Shown here piece by piece: positions 24,101-33,000 of a stretch of DNA of 64,000 bases. The stretch is from Galbula dea. Its lineage: Eukaryota; Chordata; Aves; Piciformes; Galbulidae. The first letter of the stretch is position 1. Every line of letters begins with the position of its first letter. The notes below the pieces were generated by a model. It was not told where the DNA came from, did not search any database, and was given only the letters and a program-made list of their open reading frames with translations. The position numbers and the translations under genes are program-made. The DNA lies in NCBI GenBank assembly GCA_013399015.1, contig VWZX01004911.1:1924340-1988339 (forward strand). The letters are read 5' to 3'.

Positions 24101-26354
24101 GAGAAAAATAGCACTTAGTGAAGGACAAGGACTTTAGGTGCTTTACATGAGCCTACAGCACAGAAATAGGGAAGCAGCACGTGTGTGGGAAGGAGCTAAG
24201 TAAAATACAATATTAATGATTCCAAACTTTATGAATGTCAAGGTACCACGACCCCTGGCCATGAAAAAGGAAAGCATCCAGACGAGGAAAAGGAAGCCTA
24301 AAAACATTACCAAAGGCAAAACCTCAACAGGTACAGTGCTGCTATGATCTCTCATGGGGGCTTGGAGCATAATTCACCTCAACATGTCTTCTGCAAGAAA
24401 TTATGATTGTTAGAAAATAATATTGTGATTTTTTTTTTTTTTTTATCCTGATGATTGCTTTAGAGGCAGGGCTTGTATTTATGTACTAATATGGGTGGAA
24501 AATCTAACTGCTATCACATTCCCATGAGGTTCCAGCCCAGCAGCTCTCTGGATCAAGCAGATCTGGGCTAAATTGAGCTATGGGGGTGAAAATAAACTAA
24601 AGCTGAGAACACTGTATTAAAGAGTTGAAGGGAAGGCATCATGATGCATTCAACATTAGTGCATCCAGCCTGTACCAGGACCAGCACTGCCAGGCTGAGA
24701 AAGGTCGCGTCTCCTCCTCCAACAGCATTTTGGCAGCCAAATACAAAGCCTTACCCTAACAGGGGTGCAAGGGAGAAGGAGAAGAGTAGAGTTGTACCAT
24801 GAGATGTGATGATAGCCAATAAAAGACATATTTCCTCAAGAGCATGTTGGTATCTCCATTGCTTGACCTGTACTGATTGTCTTCTAGGGTCTACAACTTC
24901 GGCCACTAACTCCCCTTCTTCCATTACCAACTCAGACAGCACGGTCACTTTAAAGTCAGAGCCCAGCACAACCTCACAGTATCCTGGACAAACCATTGTG
25001 TCAGTGTCCCAGGTAAGGCACAAGGGCTACCATTCCACCACCTGCTGTGGTGGAATGGTGAATGCTCCACATGCCTCAGTGGCTGTTGACCTAAGGGTTC
25101 TTGATGAGCTTAAGCGATTAGTTGATTTCTTTGGGGGCCACCAGCCTGAAGGAGTGCTTCAGATTGAGGAAGGTAGGGAGTGTGAACTGAAAATGATGTG
25201 GAAGAGGAAGGGCTCCAACCTGTTGGCTCCCCATCAGCTCTTCCATCTTGCAATGGGGAACTGAGATGGACCCCAGCTGCCATGGAGTTGATCAGTGGAG
25301 AACCAGCTTTGGCACAGAACTGGGTTTGATTCCCATCTCCTGCCACGAAATGCAGAATCATCAACCTGCTTTAGTTGAAAGCAACCTGATCTAGCCAGAG
25401 ATGTCCTTGCTGACTGCAGGGGAGTTGAACTAGATGACCTTTAAAGGTCCTTTCCAGCCCAAATCTTTCTCTGATTCTGTGATTCTATAAAATCCTGGGA
25501 GTTACACCTCTGGTGGGATCAGGCCAGGATGGAAACCTCTGTAGCTCCCAAGAAAAGGCTCCCTGGACATGTTACCTGTGCCTTATAGCCCTGAGATGCT
25601 CAGTGCTCAAAGAGCTATGATGATGTCAGAGATCCCAGATTGCAAGGCTGTACTTCTACCCTGAGCAGTTCTATGGGGCAGGTTGCTGTTTTGTCTTGGC
25701 AGAGGGAAAAAAAAAGTCTCTAAATCAACCTGCACTGTAAAATTTGTGATCCAGGGCTATCTTTATGCTGGGCTTAAGTCCTTCCTGAGCTGGACATGTG
25801 TGTATGAAGGAGAAGCTCAGCTCCAGCACCAGAGCATCTGGCACAGTTCCATCTCTGCCATATGGGAGAGGGATATTTTTGGCTGAAACTGATAAATCTG
25901 ATCTGTGCTGCACTCTTCAGAAATACACATGTGCCTGGAGATCTCTAAAATGGACATGTTTAGTCAATAAAATAAATGTAGGTTGGCCCTGGGATGCCTC
26001 TACCCTACTTGATCCTTGTATTTGCTGGGGATGGAAGCAACCTTCTTGCCCATCTCTGGGCTCCTCTGAAGGACAGTAGGGATAACCCACCCTGCTCATA
26101 ATCCATCCTAGTCCTACCACACCGTAAGACAAGGGGGAGGGTGACCCATAGGTTAATAACAGGCTCTCTAATGACTTTCTACTTCCCTCCTTGGGCAGGC
26201 ACAAAGCCAGTCAGAGGAGGCACTGGCCAGCAGCCACGGTGAGTTCAAATTTGAACCTGAGGACTACACCTTCTCCCCCAGCACCATGGCCTCGCAGCCT
26301 GGTCTAAGCGTGCCTCTGCGGCAGGACTCCTGGTGTGCCCTGGCACTTGCCTAA
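14659..26354 (+). CDS. GATA5: GATA5, two-zinc-finger transcription factor (six coding exons, 393 aa)
   Basis: Joined CDS: 14659-15178, 17262-17428, 23242-23367, 24243-24330, 24888-25012, 26199-26354. It totals 1,182 nt, with all introns GT-AG and phases 1,0,0,1,0 matching across every junction. Residues 1-173 form the activation region. The N-finger uses C186, C189, C207 and C210; the C-finger uses C239, C242, C260 and C263; both have C-X2-C-X17-C-X2-C spacing. A basic segment, RKRKPK, follows at 286-291, and the protein ends in WCALALA, the typical GATA4/5/6 tail. Family knowledge: GATA4/5/6 proteins bind WGATAR sites in the nucleus and act in heart and gut endoderm, with FOG cofactors binding the N-finger. 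GATA5 rather than GATA4 or GATA6 is called from the short N-terminus without alanine or histidine runs, the SSSRRAGLCCTNCHTTNTTL stretch and the LRQDSWCALALA-type end. An in-frame TGA at 14587 supports the start. Oddities are a shortened inter-finger linker and Ns in intron 2. Confidence 0.96.
15409..15481 (+). repeat. 73-bp direct repeat, copy 1 (probable assembly duplication)
   Basis: It is identical by eye over 73 bp to 15706-15778. Its right edge is immediately followed by the N at 15482. The second copy is immediately preceded by the N at 15705. This geometry is that of two contig ends sharing an unmerged overlap. Confidence 0.9.
15706..15778 (+). repeat. 73-bp direct repeat, copy 2 (probable assembly duplication)
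   Basis: Second copy of 15409-15481, offset by 297 bp. It begins at the first base after the N at 15705, then runs into unique sequence that continues through the intron. Confidence 0.9.
15821..15886. repeat. Perfect 16-bp inverted repeat with 34-nt centre
   Basis: The left arm GGAGAGACCTTTTCAA (15821-15836) and the right arm TTGAAAAGGTCTCTCC (15871-15886) are exact reverse complements. An inner pair, CCAAAC (15837-15842) and GTTTGG (15857-15862), can extend the stem past an 8-nt one-sided bulge. Read as RNA this would be a stable hairpin, but its proximity to the Ns means a sequencing fold-back is possible. Confidence 0.85.
15982..16019 (-). promoter_or_regulatory. Cluster of three GATA-binding motifs in intron 2
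   Basis: Read on the minus strand, WGATAR motifs occur at 15982-15987 (TGATAA), 16009-16014 (AGATAA) and 16014-16019 (AGATAA). The last two overlap as AAGATAAGATAA. About one WGATAR per 512 bp is expected on both strands, so three in 38 bp is dense. They lie about 440 bp before the CpG-rich internal block. Autoregulation or GATA4/6 input is inferred. Confidence 0.4.
16445..16880 (+). promoter_or_regulatory. CpG-rich block inside intron 2, candidate alternative promoter or first exon
   Basis: CpG density rises again after a T-rich tract, with CCCGCGGAGCCGCGATCGG and similar text near 16,632-16,650. A TATA-like TTTATA lies at 16462-16467. I recall a published report of alternative first exons for chicken GATA-5 giving a shorter isoform, but I cannot confirm that this is the exon. 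Methionines 192 and 217 in exon 3 would be usable starts for a protein with a broken or absent N-finger. Confidence 0.3.
17262..17428 (+). CDS. GATA5: GATA5 exon 3: N-terminal zinc finger (residues 174-229)
   Basis: The acceptor is TCTCTTCCAG at 17252-17261 and the donor CTG|GTAAGA at 17428/17429. The exon is 167 nt, entering in phase 1 and leaving in phase 0. It encodes the N-finger with C186, C189, C207 and C210, followed by the linker. In the family this finger binds FOG partners and stabilises DNA binding. The linker reads NRPLKPQKRL, whereas other vertebrate GATA factors I know have one extra hydrophobic residue (NRPLIK or NRPLVR). The segment joining exon 2 to this finger (EYLEEFPGDG) also looks shorter than mammalian GATA5, though an alignment is needed. 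Confidence 0.95.
20069..20420 (-). mobile_element. CR1 LINE 3' fragment (minus orientation)
   Basis: It begins with the reverse complement of the CR1 3' terminus (tandem ATAGAATCATAGAATG). It runs through the familiar GGGTTGGAAGGGATCATAAA, CCAACCCCCCTGCCATAGGC and TTCTTCCTAATATCTAATCT segments. CR1 copies are usually 5'-truncated, as here, and lack target-site duplications. It lies in GATA5 intron 3. The inner boundary is approximate. Confidence 0.9.
23036..23052. repeat. (AAT)n microsatellite in intron 3
   Basis: Five to six AAT units about 190 bp before exon 4. Confidence 0.85.
23242..23367 (+). CDS. GATA5: GATA5 exon 4: C-terminal zinc finger (residues 230-271)
   Basis: The acceptor is TTGGTTTGAAG at 23231-23241, a weak polypyrimidine tract with an A before AG. 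The donor is GGG|GTGAGG at 23367/23368. The exon is 126 nt with phase 0 on both sides. It encodes the DNA-binding C-finger with C239, C242, C260 and C263 and the family core [20 protein letters not shown]. Because it is symmetric, skipping would remove the whole finger without a frameshift. Confidence 0.96.
23368..24242 (+). other. GATA5 intron 4
   Basis: 875 bp. A small tandem duplication is visible: CCTGACTCCTTGAAT at 23491-23505 and again at 23516-23530 (25-bp period). No coding or mobile element is recognised. Confidence 0.8.
24243..24330 (+). CDS. GATA5: GATA5 exon 5: basic tail of the C-finger and nuclear localisation region (272-300)
   Basis: The acceptor is ATGAATGTCAAG at 24231-24242, with almost no pyrimidine tract. 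The donor is ACAG|GTACAG at 24330/24331. The exon is 88 nt, phase 0 in and phase 1 out. It encodes VPRPLAMKKESIQTRKRKPK and a few more residues. In the GATA family this basic tail contacts the minor groove and serves in nuclear import. Residue 301 (Gly) is split across the next intron. Confidence 0.95.
24331..24887 (+). other. GATA5 intron 5
   Basis: 557 bp with a T run at about 24429-24444. Nothing else recognisable. Confidence 0.8.
24888..25012 (+). CDS. GATA5: GATA5 exon 6: Ser/Thr-rich C-terminal region (301-342)
   Basis: The acceptor is GTCTTCTAG at 24879-24887 and the donor CAG|GTAAGG at 25012/25013. The exon is 125 nt, phase 1 in and phase 0 out. It encodes a low-complexity Ser/Thr-rich stretch ending in VSVSQ. 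LKSE (residues 322-325) fits the psi-K-x-E sumoylation consensus. A sumoylated lysine is known in the C-terminal region of GATA4, but function here is inferred. Confidence 0.92.
25013..26198 (+). other. GATA5 intron 6
   Basis: 1,186 bp containing one short CR1 fragment. Otherwise unremarkable unique sequence. Confidence 0.8.
25379..25489 (+). mobile_element. CR1 LINE 3' end, short fragment
   Basis: It matches the CR1 3' end: GCAACCTGATCTAG, then GAACTAGATGACCTTTAAAG, ending in GATTCTGTGATTCTATAA. It is about 110 bp and sits in GATA5 intron 6. Confidence 0.88.
26199..26354 (+). CDS. GATA5: GATA5 exon 7: C-terminus and stop (343-393)
   Basis: The acceptor is CCCTCCTTGGGCAG at 26185-26198. The reading frame closes at TAA 26352-26354 after 51 codons. 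It contains FKFEPEDYTFSP (residues 358-369) and ends in the GATA4/5/6 signature WCALALA (387-393). The terminal match makes it very unlikely that a further coding exon is missing. Confidence 0.95.
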   Translation, partial: AQSQSEEALASSHGEFKFEPEDYTFSPSTMASQPGLSVPLRQDSWCALALA

Positions 26355-26765
26355 CAAACCCCAAGCTCTAGCAAACAGCCTCAGGACCAACATTTTTTGG
26401 CTGACCCTGCAAAAGGTGGATGGGCAGGAGGATGAGCTGCCCAGTGTTTCAGGACTGCTGGGTGTCGAGCGGCGGCCGCAGGACAGGTTTCTCTTGGAGG
26501 ATGCATGTGGAAAACACTGGCTGGCTGGGGCTGGGATGGCCCCACTCTGGCACTGGCTTCTCCAAATGCTCATCTTTGGCCAGAGCAACCCAGGGTTGCC
26601 TCCCTGAAACTGGAGCCCTGGGGCTGCCTCCTCTCTCCAGAGGAAAGCCTTCCTCCTTGGAGATGAAACCAGCAAATAAATGCCTCCCAGAATCTATGTT
26701 TATTCGCAGTGATTTCTCCCTCCTCTGGCTCCTCTGTGTGCAATTTATTCCCACTTTCTAATAAA
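26355..26765 (+). other. GATA5: GATA5 3' untranslated region with two poly(A) signals
   Basis: AATAAA hexamers occur at 26675-26680 and 26760-26765, about 320 and 405 bp after the stop codon. Either could define the mRNA end, and both may be used. No other signal is needed to close the gene. A further A-rich stretch (26,855-26,900) follows. The region is otherwise unique sequence. Confidence 0.6.
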
Positions 26766-27028
26766 GACTGTAAGAACATGGCACCAAATAACTTAATTTT
26801 ATTAAAATGCAAAACTGTGTGGCCTCCCTTAGGTTTTATGGGCCACAACAGGAGGAAAAGAGAAAAAACAACAACAAGAAAAAAGCAACATTTGTTTTAA
26901 ACCTTTACTGTTTTATATTCAAAAGATCATCTCTATAGAGTGTTAGCTTCTGAAGCGTTTAGCCTCTCAACACTGAGTCATACATGGAATAAACACACTG
27001 CTCTTCCCTTGCCAGCTCCAAACAGAGA

Positions 27029-27058
27029 TTTTTTTTTTATTATTATTATTATTATTTT
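27029..27058. repeat. T run plus (ATT)n microsatellite
   Basis: A T run followed by about seven ATT units, just beyond the GATA5 3' end. Confidence 0.9.
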
Positions 27059-30000
27059 AGGCAAAACCACATGGCAAAAATGGTCAAACCCTCCTCATAA
27101 TAAAACAATACTGAAATGTTGGTTTTCTTCTGTATTTCCTGATGGTTTCTGATATTGCACTAGAAAATCCAAAGTTAGTCCTCCAAAAGTTAAGAGAAAG
27201 GGTTGAGGGACTGAAAAAAATAAGGATGTATTGGAGGTTTGCTTTTTGGTTTTGCATCCAGTTTTGGGGATGTTTTGAAGGGAGGATCTCCAGCTTTCAG
27301 CCATGCAGGACAGAGATTCCTTTCTAACTATTGTAATGAGAGGCAAGTAGAAAATAATTTTCTGGAGCTGAGCTGTAGCAGAAGATCATCAGTGATGCAA
27401 ATCCCACATTACACTTCCAAAGACTGGCAGCAGTGTGTTTCTATACCTTCATGGAGCTGCCCTGGGGAGGTGGGCAAGAGGGAGATATACTCTGCTAGGG
27501 GCATGCAAGAGAGCCCCAAAGCTCCTGAGGAGCTTTAGGGTGTGGAGAAGTCCATATCAAGAAGGGGAGATGGGTTGGAAATGAACAGAGAGCAAGGTCA
27601 TGAAGTTACTTCTATTGCCTGCTTTATTTATTTCTAACTAAAATCCCCAGCCTGGCTGGACAGCTATTTATGGCCAGGAAGCTGTCAAGTAATAGTTCCT
27701 TAATATAGAAGTTGACCTGTCCAGGGCTTCCTGGAGCAACTTTTCCTCTTGTCAAGAGAGATGGATTGTTTGATTTTTATTATAAACAACAGGCTAAAGA
27801 TGATGAGGGAGAGTGAATCTGACATCAGGTTGCAACTCAGCTGAGATGGAGAATGATGTTTTCCACCGTGCAAGCCTTGCTCCAGGCACTGGGGAGCATC
27901 AGTTGCCTCCTGTGCTGCCATAGCTGGTCCCTCAACATGGTCCTGTGCAGGCAAGGGGGGTTTCAAGCCACACTTTTATCAAAGCCAATGGAGTAAAAGT
28001 GCTTTTGGAGAAGTATTTCTTGAGCCTCCAGGGCTTCATTACCAGCTTGTGTCATGCCAAGCTCCAGTGTTGGGGCAGGGACTGTCACAGAAGGGCATCC
28101 TTCCAGTGCCAGGCTTGGCAGTGGCACACTATATTTGCATGGCTGGGCTCTAACCATGGATCCACGTCTCCAGGATTTGTTTTTCCATTCTCTGGCCTGC
28201 CAACATCCACAGCAGAGCTGGGCACAGTCATGCAGAAGATAAGCCAGCAGCACAGGGCTGGCAGGGTGACACTAACCCCAAATCCAGCCCAAATTGTGCC
28301 TCTGGGAGTCAGGAATATGGGTGATGTGGTCCAGGTTCAAGTGACCTGCAGGCACCTGAGGTGATGTACTGGGACATGGGCATGCAGAGGACAGCAGGAG
28401 CCTGGGTGTAGCTTGGGGAATGCTCCCAGACAGTTCCCCAAACCCCAAGATTTGCAGGCAAAAAAAGGTCAGTGCAAGACAAGTCATGGCAAGATGATTT
28501 CTATGGAGGATGGTAGGAGGTCCTTGCTTTCTCATCCACATGACCCCGAGGGGGTGAGTTATTTTAAAGGCAAACAAGAAGACCCAAACAATGCCAAGAT
28601 GTTGACACCAGTGGCTCCAGCAGTTTTATTTATTGCCTGTTGGTAACTGTCGACCTAGCTCTGGGGGCTAGGGGCTGACAAAAGGAGGCAGGGGGACAAG
28701 AAGTGTGTAATTTTTCCTTCCTGCTTGCTCCCTACACTCACTGGACAGCATTTTCGTTTCCCAGGGGTGTCTTCTAACCTTTCACTCCTATCCCCAAGGC
28801 AGGAGCCATCCTTGCAGGTTTCTGTCTCCTGGTCAGCCCTAACAGGAGAGAAGGCTGCACCATCTGCAGAGCTCCAAGGGAGAGAGGTGGCTTCCCTTCC
28901 TTCTGGTCCTTGCACCTCCAGAGGAGCCAGCACATAGGAAGCTCACCCTGCACAGGTCTCAGTCTTGTAGCAGCCACTTCCAGGGGGACCCGTGCACCTT
29001 CCACCCAATGCACTCCCAACATGCCATTTTCAAGACCTCCCCTAAGTTGTCTACATCCCTTTGTGCCCTTCTTTATATGGCAAAGTGGAGCATTTGTCCC
29101 AGTAAGTGTGACCAAAAATCATGGGAAAGTTTGGGTCTTTCCAGCTCATGCTACATCCTCAATCCTGCTCCTACAGCCTCTGGGTGCCTGGTTGCACAAC
29201 CCAGCTCAGCCTTCATGCTTTGAATGGTTGTGGTGGCAGCAGTGGAGGAGATTAGACCCAAAGCTGATGTCCAGAAGAACCAGACCCCAGAGCTGATCTG
29301 GAGGTTATAGGTTTCCATATGGTGTCCACTGTCCTGCCCAGTTTGACCCAAGCAGCAGGCAGGAGCTGCTTTTGGTGGGACCCTGGCCAGGCTGTGCTAA
29401 CAGCACCACAGTTACCTTCTGTGACCAGGCTCACCCCAGCCCCAGACAAGACTGGTTTACAGACACACTTCAGAGATCAACTTTTACTTCTCCTTCCCAA
29501 ACCTTCCTCAGTTCCCTTGGTGCTCTTTGCCCTTCCCAGCTATGGTCACAGTGTGCATTCACTCACCTCCAGGTCTGGTGGCTTGTGGACAACTATTATC
29601 TTTACTGCTGTCATACAGCTGCCTTAGAGCTATCAATTGCCTTTGTTCAAAGGTCATCTGCCCAGATGATTTTACAACATGACTACAAGGACCTGTCCCA
29701 TTTTGCACTTTATACTGATGCCACAGTGAGTTTTACCAAGTCAGCAAGTGAGTAATGAAGCACTTGAGCCTATAAACACATGTTGTTCTTCTTTATGATC
29801 ATATTAATAGCACAATAAAATCATTGCTTACCCAAACACCCACTTGGGGGCTGGGGGAGAAACAAATTTGTTTCTTTTTTATTTCTGCATGGAAAATGGA
29901 AAGCTGTGGTTTACTTTTTGCTGGAAGCCCTGGAGCTCCAGGCTCTTTAATGGGATGTCCCAAAACTCTTCAGCACAACTTCTGTGGCAGCTCAGCTCTG

Positions 30001-33000
30001 CCTGAACTGCAAACACCACCCAGGTGGCAGATAGGTTTGACTCTTCCTTTTCACAAGCTTTGAGGACACACACAGCCCCCAGGTGAAGCTGTGCACTGGT
30101 TAATCACTGGTTAGGCTGATTTATGCCAGCTGAGGAACATGCCCATCATGGCTATAAGAAGGTGGGATCAGGAGGCTTTCTTGTTTTGGTCCTAGTGGTT
30201 GGTAAGTTGGTGAGACACTGTGGATCCAGGAGTTTTCTCATGGGAAGAAGGAGACAACAAGGCTGTGACCCAGGTACAGCAGTGCTCTAGGGGCTCTGTT
30301 GTTGGATTTTAGGTTGTTCTGGAGGTGGTTGGTGGTGCAGAGAGGCAAATTCATTGTTGCTTCTCAGTCCTTGTACCCTGCTTCCCACTGCTTTTTATTG
30401 CTAAGTTGGTTGTGTACCAACAAGGAAAACAAATCCTGGTGCTTTCCAGGTCAATGTGCTGCAGTAACTGAATGTCCAGGCTATTTACTTGTGCAGTAGC
30501 TAAACCAGAGTCAAATATTCAATCTCATCATTGTATGCATAGAAGAAGAAAACAAACAGCACTGCTCCTTTCATCACATCAGGTGGTCCTTCTTGGAGGA
30601 AGCTTTGAGGCCAGGGGCTGGTAGGAGGTGATATCTTCAAGAACCTCCTCTGTTCAGCATCACATTTACATTGAATAACCCAAAAGACACTTAATGAGGA
30701 GCAGTAACACCTTTTGCAAAGTGGTTTTCTTTCAAGGAAGCTCCTACTCTGTAAGGGGAAGATTGGTGAGAGCAGCACATACCAAAAAGGCTCTTGTTAA
30801 ATGGAGTTTATCCCCATATCCTGTTGTCTCCAAAAACCCCAGATCCCATCTTTCAGCAAAGCTTCTACCCAACAGAATCACCATAGGCAAGGTGCTGTGG
30901 ATACAAGGAGATGTTGAGAGGAAAGAGGAGCAGTGGTGGACTGTCTGTATGGCCAAACTTGGCAAAAAGCAGTTTTATCTACAGGAGCTGTGAGCATTTA
31001 CCAGCCTTTTTCCTGTCTTTTCAGGCTGTCTTTAAGAAATACATTGGCTTTGGAATTTAAAAGATGATTTTTTTTTTACATTCAGCATTTCCACAGCAGG
31101 GTTAAACATGACCAAAAGTAGACCTGGGCTACTGTGGTGTTTGAAAATGTTGGAGTCTGAGCTGCCCTTGTGGCCAATTCCTTATCTAGCACAAGGTAAC
31201 AGTGCTGAGCTGGTCTCCTATGTGAGTCTCTAACATCATGAACAGGATGCTAGTTACATTTCCTGATTGATCCAGAAGAAAACAGGAGGAAGTGAAAAAA
31301 TGTTATCACTCAAGTAGAAGTGTCTGCCTTGCCCTGGGTGCAAAACTAGCTGGTTATGGCTGAGAAAGCTTTGGGAGCCCTCATCTCAGGGATGAGTGCA
31401 AGTCAGAGCACACAGAGGGGAGGGAGGGATGGATGGATGAAAGAGAGCAAAGTAAGAGTGCTGCTTTATTTTTCTTTCCTCCAAACCAAGCAAATGACTG
31501 AAAGTAAACACTGATGGAAACTTCTAGCTCTCCTCCTTTCACTTGTGCTCACATTTTCCCTGCTCTGATGCAAGACATTGAAATGATTCTCCTGTGGGAC
31601 TGCCCAGGAGCTTGAATGGGAGGAAAGGAGAGGTGGGCAGAGCCAGGACGTGGAGCAGGGCACAAATGTCTCTGTTATTTCAGGTGTTGGGATCATTCTT
31701 CCCATCTGTTCATTTTTTGCTTGTAATAAAGAAGAATAGCTCTGTCTTGTGAAAGGAATGGAAATGTGACAGGCATTTAGCTGCTGGAACATCCAGCTGG
31801 AGAGGGGCTGAAGCTGATTTAGTGATGTGGCCTTATTAAGTGGGGTAAGAACATAGTGCTGGAGCCACCTCCTCTCAGTGTGAGAGCAGGAGGACTAAGG
31901 TGAGCAGCAAAGAGGAACCAGCAGTGTTAATCATTTACCCTGAGTGTGCTGGAGGCCAGAATAGACACTTTGTGTGGGGGGGAATCTGCAAGCATGAATG
32001 TTAAATGGGGAAGTTGCTACTCAAAGGGCACTGTAAAGTGGCCTTTGGGGGGGTAGTTGATTCAGATTCACATTTGTCTGCTTTGTGAGAGCACATTCCC
32101 ATGCCATGGTGCCCTGTCAGTGATAGGGCCATCATGGATGGGGACTACACAGTGGTTATCACTCCTGAGCCTGACCTTGATGGCTTTCCTCTCTGATTAA
32201 TAATGCCTCAGCACCAAACAGGAGCAGGGGACTTCCACAGAAGGTGATGGCTAGTGGTGAGCATTTGGGAATAATGGTGGTGTTTGAGCCTCTCTCCATG
32301 GGATTTCCCTTGGAAGGGTGTAAGCTTGCTTTGTTGCTGTCCTACAGCATTTAAAACCTATGATGTCATCACAGATATAATATGTATATATTATTTCTAT
32401 ATTTAATAACATAGAAGATAGAATAACAAGGCAAGGTTTGGAATTGACTTGGCACTCAGATGGAGCTGAACATGTTGCCATCACCTTCCTTTGAAAGGAA
32501 CAACTGATAAATAAAGATTGTCATTTCTCCAGGAACAAATTATCCCAGTCAAGAGCAACCCAAACCTCATTGTCCTTAGCCTGTGTTGCTGGCTGCAACA
32601 GTGCTTCAGGATTACCTCAAACCAGGCTTTCCCCTGGAGCAGGTTCCTCCTGTGTGCTGAGGTGCCAGAAGGACCTTACAGTTCCACAAGGGTCTGTAGG
32701 AAGCCCATCACAAAGGCACAGGGTAAGGGGATGTTGTTCCTGGATGTATTTCTCTTTTGATACATTAGATCTTGTTCCTAAACCCAGCCTTGTATGCACA
32801 GAAGAGGGGCTATGAGCATGAGCCTTGTGGGCCAGCTTGCCCCTGTGCTCTGCATTCAGGATAAAAGGACCTGCAGTGCCTGTGGCTTCCAGAAGAGTCT
32901 CAAAGCATAGAAGGCCACACAAATTCTCTTGGAGGAGGCTGAGGCCCCAGCAAAGCTGCTCCAGAAGTCTCTCTCCCCACAAAAAAGTTGCTCTCATCAA

